Assembly: GCA_023249935.1 (NCBI GenBank)
Contig: JAHFBQ010000010.1
Location: 1-24,444, forward strand
DNA length: 24,444 nucleotides
Direction: 5' to 3'
From: a bacterium
Lineage (GTDB): Bacteria > Babelota > Babeliae > Babelales > RVW-14
The notes beneath the pieces were generated by a model that was given only the letters and a program-made list of their open reading frames with translations, had not been told where the DNA came from and did no database searches. Shown here one piece after another: positions 8,438 to 16,486 of the stretch; positions within the stretch are counted from its first letter, which is position 1; every line of letters starts with the position of its first letter. The position numbers and the translations under genes are program-made.

Positions 8438-9670
8438 ATGCTTACCGACGTTTTCAACTCGGAGCGACTTATCAGCCTTGTAGGCATGATGGTTATCATT
8501 GGGGTTGCTATCCTATTCTCCAATAATCGTGGCCAAATTAGATGGAGACTTGTTCTGAGCGCATTGGGAATTCAGGCCTTGCTTGGAGTGTTTGTTCTTA
8601 AGACCGGCATAGGTCAGGGGATTTTTGGTTCCATTTCGCATGCTTTTGAAGCGATCTACCAATTTGCTGGGCATGGTTCAGCATTTGTCTTTGGTGCGCT
8701 TACTAACATAGAGGGACCATGGGGCATGATCTTTGTGATCAAGGTATTACCGACCATTATTTTCTTTGGTGCGCTCATGGCATTGTTATATCACCTTGGC
8801 ATAGTGCAATTTTTTGTTTCCGGTCTTTCAATGGCTATAAGACCAATCCTTGGTACTTCAGGTGCAGAGACATTGGCGGTTGCTGCAAATGTGATGCTTG
8901 GCCAAACTGAAGCGCCGCTGCTTATTAAAAATTATCTTCCTCGTATGACCAAGTCAGAAATGCTTGTGGTTATGGTTGGCGGTATGTCCCACTTAAGTGG
9001 TTCGCTTTTGGCGGTGTATGGTGGTATGGGTGTGCCAATAAGTCATCTGCTAACATCAAGTTTCATGGCTATTCCAAGCGCGATTTTGATTGCAAAAATC
9101 TTGTTGCCAGAGACAGAAACGCCGGAAACATTGGGCGGGACTAAAATGAAAATGGAGAAAGATACTAAGAATATTCTTGATGCGGTATCGCGCGGTACGT
9201 CTGATGGTTTGAGTCTTGCAGTCAACGTTGCTGCTATGTTGATATCATTTATCAGCTTGATGGCATTGGTTGATTTTCTTCTTGCGTGGGCAACAGGGTA
9301 TTTCATGCCTCAGCCAATATCGCTCAATTTCTTGTTTGGCAAACTATTTTATGGTGTTGCCTATCTCATTGGTGTACCAATGCAAGACTGTTCAGTTGCT
9401 GGTTCGTTGCTCGGTCAAAAACTTGTCATCAATGAATTTGTTGCATACATGTCGTTTGCTAAGGCTGATCTGTTACCGCGTAGTCAAATATTATTGACGT
9501 ATGCATTGGCAGGTTTTTCAAACTTCTCGTGCATCGGTATTCAGATTGGTGGCATTGGTGCGATCTGTCCAGAAAAGCGTACATTACTGACTCAACTTGG
9601 TGTGCGTGCACTACTTGGTGGTACTCTAGCAAACTTTCTTAACGCAGCATTAGTTGGTGTTTTATTATAA
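8438..9670 (+). CDS. nupC: NupC/CNT-family concentrative nucleoside transporter
   Basis: A 410-residue inner-membrane symporter that takes up nucleosides with cations. The family motif GQTEAP is at 155-160, inside LAVAANVMLGQTEAPLLI. The second substrate and ion-binding region reads QDCSVAGSLLG then NEFVAYMSF, close to the WQDS...NEFVAY form of animal CNT proteins. Length and hydrophobic pattern fit the family. AAAGGA precedes the ATG by eight bases. A possible promoter is TATATT at 8388-8393 with only a poor -35 box (TTACCT), so I do not list it. The gene stands alone between two terminators. In a host-dependent bacterium it would salvage host nucleosides; that role is inference. Confidence 0.92.
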   Translation: MLTDVFNSERLISLVGMMVIIGVAILFSNNRGQIRWRLVLSALGIQALLGVFVLKTGIGQGIFGSISHAFEAIYQFAGHGSAFVFGALTNIEGPWGMIFVIKVLPTIIFFGALMALLYHLGIVQFFVSGLSMAIRPILGTSGAETLAVAANVMLGQTEAPLLIKNYLPRMTKSEMLVVMVGGMSHLSGSLLAVYGGMGVPISHLLTSSFMAIPSAILIAKILLPETETPETLGGTKMKMEKDTKNILDAVSRGTSDGLSLAVNVAAMLISFISLMALVDFLLAWATGYFMPQPISLNFLFGKLFYGVAYLIGVPMQDCSVAGSLLGQKLVINEFVAYMSFAKADLLPRSQILLTYALAGFSNFSCIGIQIGGIGAICPEKRTLLTQLGVRALLGGTLANFLNAALVGVLL

Positions 9671-9697
9671 AAACTGAGATCACTTGAAGTTGTAAAT

Positions 9698-9750
9698 AAA
9701 TCCCTCGTACTCTTGCTGACGGTGTTGGTAAGGGCTCGGGGGATTTCTTC
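9698..9750 (+). terminator. Long hairpin terminator after the nucleoside transporter
   Basis: AAATCCCTCG (9698-9707) pairs with CGGGGGATTT (9737-9746) through one G-U pair. An inner stem with several G-U pairs closes the rest, and CTTCT follows. The next gene starts 20 bases later. Confidence 0.65.
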
Positions 9751-9770
9751 TGTATATTAAAGGTGAAGTT

Positions 9771-11000
9771 GTGAGTTTGTTAGTGAGTAAAGATGTAGCA
9801 GTTGCACAAGTAAAGCTGGCTTCAAAAGTGTTTGCTCAATGGCTTGATGCGAAGAGCGCTTATTTTCAGCATTGTATTGCCGATAGTACGTTAATGACTA
9901 AGCGTGTTGGATCGATGCAACTGAAACTATCTAAATCGATGTTGCCGCTCAAAGAGCCGCTCTTGAAATTAGCTGGTACTGTGGATGGTCGTCTTGATAA
10001 GAGCAAGTTGAACAGCGTGCGACAGCTGACGGCAAGTAGCATATTGGAATTTTTACATACACTTGAAGATGCTGACTTTGCAACCAAAGAACGTAATGAA
10101 CAAGATGAGAGAGATAATTTTAATGTGACTTTACATCGCTACACTGGTCTTTTTAAAACATTGTTTGGAGATGAAACAAAGCAATCAATAGAGCATGAAT
10201 TTGCTGTGGCAAATAATTTTGTGGAATTCTGTTTTAATTCTCAATCGTTTCCCCATGTGCAAGAGATACTATTATTTGATGATGCCAAGCCGCTCGGAAG
10301 ACTGCTGTATGTTGGTATGTGGAAGACGTTGGCCGGTAGTGGATGGAAATATTGGCATCTTGATACGCTCAATCGTCTGCGTAGCTTGTCTGAGCAAGGT
10401 AGGACTATAGTTTATATTGCAGGGGGCAGCGATATTTACCAGCTCCTTGTTCATGGTGTTTACAATATTCGTGTCATCGATCCGCAGCTGCATGGCTCTC
10501 AACCAAATTATTATGCAGATGAATGGGAGTGGTTGGTGAGGGGAAAAGGGCCAAATATCAATATTGGTGATGAGCTCCATCTGCAAGTACAAGATAAAAA
10601 AATAGTAGCCCGTCGAGCTCATGCGATTGAAGGCAAGCGATTTAGTGTTGTTATGGATGCTGGTGAGGAGCTAAGGCCTCAATCAGGTACTGTAGTCTGG
10701 GATATTTTCGAAAACGACGTGCACAAGGGAGTACTTACTTTTGAGCGTCGTTTTGCAGGGCAAGATGATTTTGTAGCAAAAGAGAATGAAGAGCTGCTCA
10801 TGAGCTTTAATGAACTTTTTTTTATAGCATCACCAGAAGAGCAAGATGGTTGGCCAATTGATCCACATAAACTTCCAGATAATTTCAAGATTCATGTTAA
10901 ACAGTTACGTAGGCCAATGACAAAGCAAATGATTGAAAATATGGCGTGGGTTGAAGAAGAGCATCTAGCGTTTTTACGCCTTGGAAGCTCTGTAAAATAA
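9771..11000 (+). CDS. Uncharacterised protein with a methyltransferase-like Rossmann motif
   Basis: A 409-residue soluble protein that I cannot assign to a named family. The middle reads GRTIVYIAGGSDIYQLLVHG, then NIRVIDPQL. This is a beta strand, a glycine-rich loop (AGGSD, 217-221), a helix, and a second strand ending in an acidic residue, as in class I S-adenosylmethionine-dependent methyltransferases. The residues before it (about 1-200) are mostly helical and charged. The later part (about 260-340) looks beta-rich. There is no signal peptide or membrane segment. The start is a GTG at 9771 with AAAGGTG upstream at good spacing. The SAP-domain gene follows after 13 bases, so the two probably share a transcript. 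Methyltransferase activity is a hypothesis only. Confidence 0.6.
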   Translation: MSLLVSKDVAVAQVKLASKVFAQWLDAKSAYFQHCIADSTLMTKRVGSMQLKLSKSMLPLKEPLLKLAGTVDGRLDKSKLNSVRQLTASSILEFLHTLEDADFATKERNEQDERDNFNVTLHRYTGLFKTLFGDETKQSIEHEFAVANNFVEFCFNSQSFPHVQEILLFDDAKPLGRLLYVGMWKTLAGSGWKYWHLDTLNRLRSLSEQGRTIVYIAGGSDIYQLLVHGVYNIRVIDPQLHGSQPNYYADEWEWLVRGKGPNINIGDELHLQVQDKKIVARRAHAIEGKRFSVVMDAGEELRPQSGTVVWDIFENDVHKGVLTFERRFAGQDDFVAKENEELLMSFNELFFIASPEEQDGWPIDPHKLPDNFKIHVKQLRRPMTKQMIENMAWVEEEHLAFLRLGSSVK

Positions 11001-11013
11001 AGAAACTTATTGT

Positions 11014-11613
11014 ATGAACAAGAAATTTCCATTACTCAGCAAAGCAGAACAGGCTGATTTATCCAAATCAATTCTGTTTTTCAATATGCAAGAGTTAAGA
11101 CGTATGTGTGAAGGTCTACAGCTTCCCTCAAAGGGGAAAAAAATGGCACTTATCACACGCATCATGACATTTATTGAAACAGGTAAGATTGTTTTAGAGC
11201 AGGAAATTCCAGCAATTTCCAGAATAAAAGAAGGGCAGAAGATTCCTTTAGAGTCTCAAGCAAAAATTCTTTTTGGCAGTTTTAAAAATGATGCCGCAAC
11301 ACGTGCATTTTTTAAGAAGTTGATTGGAGAACATTTTCATTACACCGCTTTTGGTGTTGATTGGATCAGTGAACGGTGGTTTGCTGGAAACCCGCCAACC
11401 TACAAAGAGTTTGCCATTTTTTGGCAACAAGAGTATGAGGCAAGGAAAAAAACGAAAATTCCACCCAAGAAAGAATGGGCGCTGCTTAATTTTGTTGCTG
11501 CTTATTTGAAAAAATTTCCGACAGCTGAACGCGAAGAAGTGGTGACTGCTTGGAAGCAAGAACGTGCTCAACAGGTTGAGCGCGGTATGGTACTCTTACG
11601 TAAAATATTATAA
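11014..11613 (+). CDS. SAP-domain protein with a DUF6434-like C-terminal half
   Basis: A 199-residue soluble, basic protein. Residues about 15-53 (from LSKSILFFNMQELRRMCEGL through the GKKMALITRIM part) have the helix-turn-helix pattern of a SAP domain, a DNA- or RNA-binding fold frequent in eukaryotic chromatin proteins. Residues about 90-150 (AFFKKLIGEHFHYT, the tryptophans, then FAIFWQQEYEARKK) resemble the DUF6434 module that I recall accompanying SAP-like domains in bacteria. The tail is helical and charged. It is downstream of the methyltransferase-like gene by 13 bases and ends 13 bases before a strong terminator. Nucleic-acid binding is likely from the fold; the target is unknown. The DUF assignment is from memory. 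Confidence 0.65.
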   Translation: MNKKFPLLSKAEQADLSKSILFFNMQELRRMCEGLQLPSKGKKMALITRIMTFIETGKIVLEQEIPAISRIKEGQKIPLESQAKILFGSFKNDAATRAFFKKLIGEHFHYTAFGVDWISERWFAGNPPTYKEFAIFWQQEYEARKKTKIPPKKEWALLNFVAAYLKKFPTAEREEVVTAWKQERAQQVERGMVLLRKIL

Positions 11614-11626
11614 ATTTCGAAAAAAT

Positions 11627-11656
11627 AAAATATCCCCGATTTCTCGGGGATATTTT
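11627..11656. terminator. Perfect bidirectional terminator between convergent genes
   Basis: A 13-pair perfect stem (AAAATATCCCCGA at 11627-11639, its complement at 11644-11656) closes a TTTC loop. The A/T ends give a T run on either strand, so it can end both the SAP gene (plus) and the DUF6790-like gene (minus). Confidence 0.88.
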
Positions 11657-11695
11657 CTATCAATCGGTAGTTTTTTTATAATGATTATATTGTTA

Positions 11696-12181
11696 CTATC
11701 TCATTAATACAATCAAGGCGCTTGCAATACTCACTACAACAATACCTGTGTTTAAACACATTAGACTTGCTTTACGTCCTGTATTCATTCGCTCGCGGAT
11801 ATGTGCGTAGATGCAGCTTGAGTAGAAAATTGTAAGCATCAATCCTACCGGTACTATCCATCCTAAGAAGAGGAAACTAAGAACCCCTGTAATGCCGAAT
11901 GCTATATTTACTCCACCAATTTCTGTCTGAAAGCCATTAGATTGCCAGCCGATCTTTTGTGCTGTTTGGAGAGGGAATACAAGATGGCCCAGAGCAGCCC
12001 ATAGACATTGGATACCGCCATTGAAGAAGACGAGTGAGCGAAGATAACTAAGCCAGAAAGATTCCCCTGAGTTCATGAAATAAGCTGTGGAAACTAAGGT
12101 GAAGCCAAAAAAGATCCATGGCCAAGGTAGGCAAGTGACAAACTTAGAAGCACTGAGTGAACATTGTTCTGTGTTCTTCAT
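11696..12181 (-). CDS. Small DUF6790-like membrane protein
   Basis: A 161-residue protein with about four hydrophobic segments. GHLVFPLQTAQKIGW, then GFQTEIGGVNIAFGITGVL, is the pattern I recall for the DUF6790 family, whose function is unknown. I chose the ATG at 12181 because AAGGA lies eight bases upstream of it. The frame extends to a TTG two codons earlier, which would sit almost on top of that ribosome binding site. The gene is flanked by two similar hairpin terminators (11627-11656 and 12284-12316) and has a plausible promoter of its own, so it looks like an isolated single-gene cassette. No catalytic residues can be named. Confidence 0.72.
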   Translation of the reverse strand: MKNTEQCSLSASKFVTCLPWPWIFFGFTLVSTAYFMNSGESFWLSYLRSLVFFNGGIQCLWAALGHLVFPLQTAQKIGWQSNGFQTEIGGVNIAFGITGVLSFLFLGWIVPVGLMLTIFYSSCIYAHIRERMNTGRKASLMCLNTGIVVVSIASALIVLMR

Positions 12182-12254
12182 AGGCAAAATCCTTTTTTCT
12201 TGGGGAAGACTAGAAACGAGTTGGTGGGTGTCACATGAAGGTCTGTCTGAGGAT

Positions 12255-12282
12255 CTTATAGAAGTTAATTTTTATTTTTGAA
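12255..12282 (-). promoter_or_regulatory. Putative sigma-70 promoter for the DUF6790-like gene
   Basis: On the minus strand TTCAAA (12282-12277), a 16-base spacer, and TATAAG (12260-12255). It lies between the tRNA terminator and the gene start at 12181, leaving a leader of roughly 65 bases. Confidence 0.4.
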
Positions 12283-12283
12283 C

Positions 12284-12316
12284 AAAAATAAAAATTCCCC
12301 CGATTTCTCAGGGGAA
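12284..12316 (-). terminator. Terminator after tRNA-Asp
   Basis: On the minus strand TTCCCCTGA (12316-12308), loop GAAA, and TCGGGGGAA (12303-12295), followed by TTTTTATTTTT. One G-U pair is a mismatch when read on the plus strand, so it works in the tRNA direction. Confidence 0.85.
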
Positions 12317-12353
12317 ACTTTATTGACCAACCATACAAATCCTTGAAGAAGTA

Positions 12354-12431
12354 TGGCGGGGCTGACGGGACTCGAACCCGCGACCTTCCGCGTGACAGGC
12401 GGACGCTCTAACCAAACTGAGCTACAGCCCC
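12354..12431 (-). tRNA. tRNA-Asp (GUC anticodon)
   Basis: On the minus strand a complete cloverleaf: acceptor GGGGCTG (12431-12425) pairs with CAGCCCC (12364-12358). The D arm carries AGCTCAGTTTGGTTAGAGC. The anticodon arm is CCGCCTGTCACGCGG with anticodon GTC, and the T arm is GCGGGTTCGAGTCCCGT. The discriminator base is G, as expected for aspartate, and CCA is encoded at 12356-12354. It lies downstream of the Nudix-transketolase gene, with its own likely promoter and a terminator. Confidence 0.97.
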
Positions 12432-12432
12432 T

Positions 12433-12450
12433 CAAAGTGAGAACACTTTG
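12433..12450 (-). other. Perfect hairpin directly 5' of tRNA-Asp
   Basis: CAAAGTG and CACTTTG arms of seven pairs around a four-base loop end one base before the mature tRNA 5' end. No T run follows on the minus strand, so it is unlikely to be a terminator. It could affect 5' processing of the precursor; this is inference. Confidence 0.5.
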
Positions 12451-12463
12451 TGACATGGCGTCT

Positions 12464-12491
12464 ATTGTGCCATAAATTAATTCTTTTTCAA
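12464..12491 (-). promoter_or_regulatory. Putative sigma-70 promoter for tRNA-Asp
   Basis: On the minus strand TTGAAA (12491-12486), a 16-base spacer, and CACAAT (12469-12464). This puts the transcript start about 25 bases before the tRNA, right after the stop codon of the transketolase fusion. Confidence 0.5.
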
Positions 12492-12498
12492 GGTAAAT

Positions 12499-15042
12499 TT
12501 ACACATTCTCAGCCATTTTACGTGCTGCAGCGATGATATGTGCGCTATCAATACCGGCAAGGTTGAGCAATTCGTATGGTTTTCCTGAGCGAGATAGGTC
12601 CTTAACTGCGAGGTGTTCGACTGAAAAATTGCCAGCTGGTAACGCGGTTTTAACTGCTTCGCCTAGGCCGCCTTCAAGGTAGTGGTCTTCTACGGTCAAA
12701 ATCTTGCCATTGGCCAGCGCTGCAACTTTGGCTACTGTGGTTCCATCAAGCGGCTTGATGCTGTACAGGTCGATAATTGCTACAGATATTCCATCTTTTG
12801 CTAGTTGTGCGTGAGCTTTTAAGGCTTCATGGAGCGTTATGCCAGCGGTAACGATGCAAAGCTTGTCATTGGCAGACTGCTTAAGAACCTTACAGCCTCC
12901 GATTGGAAATGCTTCATTTTCTTCGTAAAGAACAGGAAGACTTTCTCGTGTGGCGCGAAGGTATGAGATACCATCGTAGTAATTGGCCATAGCACAAGTT
13001 AGTGCATAGGCAGAAACCGCGTCACTTGGGTAAAGTACAACAGAGTTAGGTATGCAGCGCATCATTGCTATGTCTTCGAGTGCCATTTGAGAAGGACCAT
13101 CTTCGCCTATGGAGACGCCGCAATGTGATCCGCAGAGGCGCAACGGAATGCGACCTATGCTTGCCATTCTAATTTGGTCATGAGCTCGTGTAAAAAAGGC
13201 ACCAAATGTGGCTGCAAAAGCAATCTTACCATGACTGATAAGGCCGGTAGCGATGCTGACCATGTTTTGTTCAGCGATGAAGCACTGGAAAAAACGATCT
13301 GGGTAAGATGTTTCGAAAATCTCAGAAAACGTAGAGTTCTTAACATCGGCATCGAGAACGACAACTGCTTTGTTGCTGCCAAGAGCTGTTAAGGCGTAGC
13401 CGTAGGCTTTGCGTGGTGCCATAGATTTACCTAGAGCAAATTGATCACGCGCAGCATCGTTACTTAAGTTGGTAGTGTTTTTTGGATAAACCGGTGTTGG
13501 AATTTTTGTGGTTACAACAGGAATATGTTGATTAAGTTTTTCGAGTTGAGATGCCGCTCTGCTAAAAGAGAGCTTTAAAGCTTCGATGGTAATGATAAGT
13601 TCTTGTTCAGTAAACGGTTTACCATGGAAGCCAAGTTTATTTTGAATTGATTCTAGACCATGTCCCTTAAATGTTTTTGCAATGATCGCTATTGGTGAAC
13701 CTTTGTGTGAGGTGGCTTCAGCTAGTGCGTCAAGAATTACAGGGATGTTGTGTCCATCTATGGTAATAGTGTGCCAGCCAAATGCTGCAAATTTGCGTGC
13801 GATACTTTTAATGTCGTGTTGATCCGAGGTATGGTCTGATTGGCCAAGTCGGTTGCAATCAACGATGGCGATGAGATTTTCTAAATTATTGTATCCCGCA
13901 AATGCCGCTGCTTCCCATACAGATCCTTCTGCAATTTCACCATCGCCAAGCATAACAAAGGTTTTAAAGTATTCATTGTCCAAGCGTGCTTGTAGGGTGA
14001 CGCCAATACCGATTGACAGTCCTTGCCCAAGTGAGCCGGTTGCTGCCTCATTGTATGCAAAGCGTGGTGTTGGGTGGCCCTCAAGTATGGAATCAACTTT
14101 GCGCAATGACATGAGTTGAGCATCAGTGATGACGCCGAGTTGTTTGTACGCGGCGTACACGACAGGGATTGCATGCCCCTTGGACATGATAAAGCGGTCA
14201 TTGGTTGGATTTTTAGGGTTAGTTGCATCAAAATGCATGGTATGAAAAAAGAGTGTCGAGATAATGTCTGCTGCCGAGAAGCATGAGGTGGGGTGGCCAG
14301 ATTTACTGGCGGTGGTTGCTCGTGCTGAATCAATGCGCAAACCAAGTGCATGTGCTTCAAGAGATGCGATGACATCAGGCGTTATGGTTGTATGCATGCG
14401 ACGAGCTCCTTGTACAAAAGAATGTTTATTAAGATAATTGAAGATTAACTGACTCCAGGTCTCTAGTGATTCAAAATTTTCTTTAATTTCGCTCAGCGAT
14501 GCAAGATAGCCGCTTTTGAGTTCAGATTTAACACTGATGCTGCCGCCCATGCCTTCAACGAGGAATACAAGGCCTAGGTGTACTCTGCCTACCTCATTGC
14601 GTTCATCATTAATGATGCCAAATGGAGTTAGTGTGATGCCGCCGCTAAAATTTACTTCTTCGTGAAACTCACGCATGCCCCATTCTGTCAGTGGTGTATT
14701 GATGATGTCCTCATTGCGTAAGTGTCCGCCAATGCCGAGAGTCATTTTGTTTTTTAATCTGGGCTCACCGGCTGTTTGAGCTCGTTGCATCAAAAAATAT
14801 TGATTGTTTTGTTTGAAGATGAAATAGGGAATAATTTGTTTGTACCGAGGGTCTTCCTCTGCATACTTGCGCTTAAGAAGCATCTTGCTTGTCAGTATGA
14901 TGTTCTCTGTTGCTGCAAAAGAAGCGATAGGGGTAAAGAGGTTGTTATTGAGTAGTGGTTCTAATGCAACACGAGGCACGACAACAATGAATTCTTCATA
15001 TTTATCGATTGGTGCCTGTTGCTGTGCGGTTTGTTGTACCAT
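12499..15042 (-). CDS. Nudix hydrolase-transketolase fusion
   Basis: A single frame of 847 residues from the ATG at 15042, chosen because AAGGA lies seven bases upstream. A GTG two codons earlier would overlap that site. Residues about 15-205 are a Nudix domain of the MutT-like phosphoesterase type: EEDPRYKQIIPYFIF, GIGGH (103-107), and the box core REFHEEV (124-130). Residues 216-847 are a complete transketolase, a thiamine-diphosphate enzyme of the non-oxidative pentose phosphate pathway. Counting from the internal methionine 216 it shows SGHP (33-36), GSLGQGL (121-127), GDGE (151-154) and later FIAEQNMVSIATG with the catalytic glutamate. Its length (632) and AEQNMV motif resemble the short animal-type transketolases. 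The domain junction contains an in-frame ribosome binding site and ATG, so a free transketolase may also be made. Confidence 0.9.
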   Translation of the reverse strand: MVQQTAQQQAPIDKYEEFIVVVPRVALEPLLNNNLFTPIASFAATENIILTSKMLLKRKYAEEDPRYKQIIPYFIFKQNNQYFLMQRAQTAGEPRLKNKMTLGIGGHLRNEDIINTPLTEWGMREFHEEVNFSGGITLTPFGIINDERNEVGRVHLGLVFLVEGMGGSISVKSELKSGYLASLSEIKENFESLETWSQLIFNYLNKHSFVQGARRMHTTITPDVIASLEAHALGLRIDSARATTASKSGHPTSCFSAADIISTLFFHTMHFDATNPKNPTNDRFIMSKGHAIPVVYAAYKQLGVITDAQLMSLRKVDSILEGHPTPRFAYNEAATGSLGQGLSIGIGVTLQARLDNEYFKTFVMLGDGEIAEGSVWEAAAFAGYNNLENLIAIVDCNRLGQSDHTSDQHDIKSIARKFAAFGWHTITIDGHNIPVILDALAEATSHKGSPIAIIAKTFKGHGLESIQNKLGFHGKPFTEQELIITIEALKLSFSRAASQLEKLNQHIPVVTTKIPTPVYPKNTTNLSNDAARDQFALGKSMAPRKAYGYALTALGSNKAVVVLDADVKNSTFSEIFETSYPDRFFQCFIAEQNMVSIATGLISHGKIAFAATFGAFFTRAHDQIRMASIGRIPLRLCGSHCGVSIGEDGPSQMALEDIAMMRCIPNSVVLYPSDAVSAYALTCAMANYYDGISYLRATRESLPVLYEENEAFPIGGCKVLKQSANDKLCIVTAGITLHEALKAHAQLAKDGISVAIIDLYSIKPLDGTTVAKVAALANGKILTVEDHYLEGGLGEAVKTALPAGNFSVEHLAVKDLSRSGKPYELLNLAGIDSAHIIAAARKMAENV
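14397..14411 (-). promoter_or_regulatory. Internal ribosome binding site and ATG at the Nudix-transketolase junction
   Basis: On the minus strand AAGGAG (14411-14406), eight bases, then ATG (14397-14395), in frame with the fusion. The ATG falls exactly where transketolases normally begin (MHTTITPDVIASLEAHALGL). The same bases encode the linker QGARR in the full-length product. Confidence 0.7.
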
Positions 15043-15133
15043 AAACACATCCTTTGCAAGCTGAGGGGGAGACTTGTTTGTTACAGTCTAAGTTACTCAC
15101 TATAAAAAGTCTCTGGTAAAGATAATGACAAAG

Positions 15134-15165
15134 CAAAAAAAGAGAGCGGGTTGAATCCCGCTCTC
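15134..15165 (-). terminator. Terminator of the clostripain B-C operon
   Basis: GAGAGCGGG and CCCGCTCTC form a nine-pair stem with a six-base loop. On the minus strand seven T residues follow. It lies 35 bases after the clostripain C stop. Confidence 0.92.
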
Positions 15166-15199
15166 AGATGCTGAAGCTTTATATGGGTAGCAGTAATTT

Positions 15200-16486
15200 T
15201 TAGCTGCGAAGTGCAGCAAGGATCGCAACCCAGTTAGTTTGTTGAGCAAAAAATGTTGTTTTATAGGAAGAGGCGACTCTGCCATCTGCAGGAAAATAGA
15301 TCGATAATCCGTTGGCGTTACCATTAAAATCAGGTCCTGCCTGAGAAGCAATAACAGCCTCAAGAGTTGCTGCTTTTGCTTGTGCTATTGCTGAAATTGT
15401 GCGATTAGTTGCTTTCACAATGCGCTTAGCGAGCTTATTTTTTTGTTTAGCTTTTCCTGTATTTTTTAGCTTGCCGAATTCTGTGGTTAAGTTGTTATAT
15501 AAATTGATCAAATCAACATAATCGGGGATATAAAATTCCTGTGTTTTTGCTCGAGCATCGTTTAGGGCTTTTTGAGTGCTGGTCTTATCTAGTATCATCA
15601 TAGCTTGAATGGCTGAAAGTACCGTATTAAATGCTGTTGTTGCGGCGGTAATTTTGCTTACATTTATAGCTGATTGGGTGAAACTAGGATCGGCATATTG
15701 ACTTGATCTATAAAAATTAGCATAAGCCTGTACTGCTGCAGTTGCAAAATCAGCCGTTGATATTTGCGGAATTCCCGCTAACACGCTTAAAATATCTGCA
15801 TATGGCCAGCCATAACCAGGCTCTGTTTCTTGAGATGCTACGAGGTAGCTAACAGAATCTTTAACTTGAAAGGCCACTTCAATCATAGCCATAAGGCAGG
15901 CATCCGCACCGAGAAAATCTATATTTTTTCCTATAACGCTCTTGATTTGTGAGCAGGCAGTGCTTAATCCCGGATTATCTAAAAAGGTATCGCGTAAGTC
16001 ATTATATAAAATTCCGCGATCGTTGTTATAACGCTTTTTTAAGCCAGGTAGCTGAAACCATGATGTAGGGAGTGTGTGGCGATCTAGAGATCTATCAAGT
16101 ACACCATTGCCGTGATTCCAGAGAACGAGCGCATAATTTTCTGCAGGATAGCTGCTTTTTACCCAGCTCATAGCATTAACCAATTCTTTACCTGGATTGA
16201 TTCCCATTGGTTGCCCTATAGAATGGTCTAAATTTGTTCTGTTTTGCAAAACTTTATAGCGGTAGGTAATGCTACTTTGTCTGATTTGATCAAGCTGTAC
16301 CAAGATGTTTACATCGGAGGTTGAGCCAACTTTTTGCATATCACCAATATTAAACTTGGTAAAAGGGGCAAGGCTATTATCAGCTTCCATGTAGGTTAAA
16401 AAACTCCATGTGGAATTGGCGAAGCTTGTGCTTTGTGTGGCAAGGAAGAATAAAACAGATACAACTATTTTATTATAGTAGGCCAT
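15200..16486 (-). CDS. Secreted clostripain-family (C11) cysteine protease, copy C
   Basis: A 428-residue protein with an N-terminal signal peptide (MAYYNKIVVSVLFFLATQS, likely cut after SFA at 23). Family C11 proteases use a histidine-cysteine dyad and often cleave after arginine or lysine. The histidine is H125 in LVLWNHGNG and the cysteine C197 in FLGADACLMAMIEVAFQ. The C-terminal GLSIYFP motif is also typical of the family. The 72-residue interval between H and C ends in RGILYND. The ATG at 16486 has AAAGGAG seven bases upstream and overlaps the 3' end of copy B by 14 bases, so translation is probably coupled. Export to the periplasm or beyond is inferred; no separate anchor is seen. Confidence 0.88.
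   Translation of the reverse strand: MAYYNKIVVSVLFFLATQSTSFANSTWSFLTYMEADNSLAPFTKFNIGDMQKVGSTSDVNILVQLDQIRQSSITYRYKVLQNRTNLDHSIGQPMGINPGKELVNAMSWVKSSYPAENYALVLWNHGNGVLDRSLDRHTLPTSWFQLPGLKKRYNNDRGILYNDLRDTFLDNPGLSTACSQIKSVIGKNIDFLGADACLMAMIEVAFQVKDSVSYLVASQETEPGYGWPYADILSVLAGIPQISTADFATAAVQAYANFYRSSQYADPSFTQSAINVSKITAATTAFNTVLSAIQAMMILDKTSTQKALNDARAKTQEFYIPDYVDLINLYNNLTTEFGKLKNTGKAKQKNKLAKRIVKATNRTISAIAQAKAATLEAVIASQAGPDFNGNANGLSIYFPADGRVASSYKTTFFAQQTNWVAILAALRS

Noticed and set aside
12265..12456. A 63-codon minus-strand frame
   Set aside because: It spans the tRNA-Asp gene; the peptide (LERPPVTRKVAGSSPVSP) is the typical artefact of translating a tRNA.
13881..14375. A 164-codon frame on the minus strand within the transketolase region
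   Set aside because: It is an out-of-frame shadow of the transketolase with no recognisable motif and histidine- and alanine-biased composition; the main frame has all enzyme motifs.
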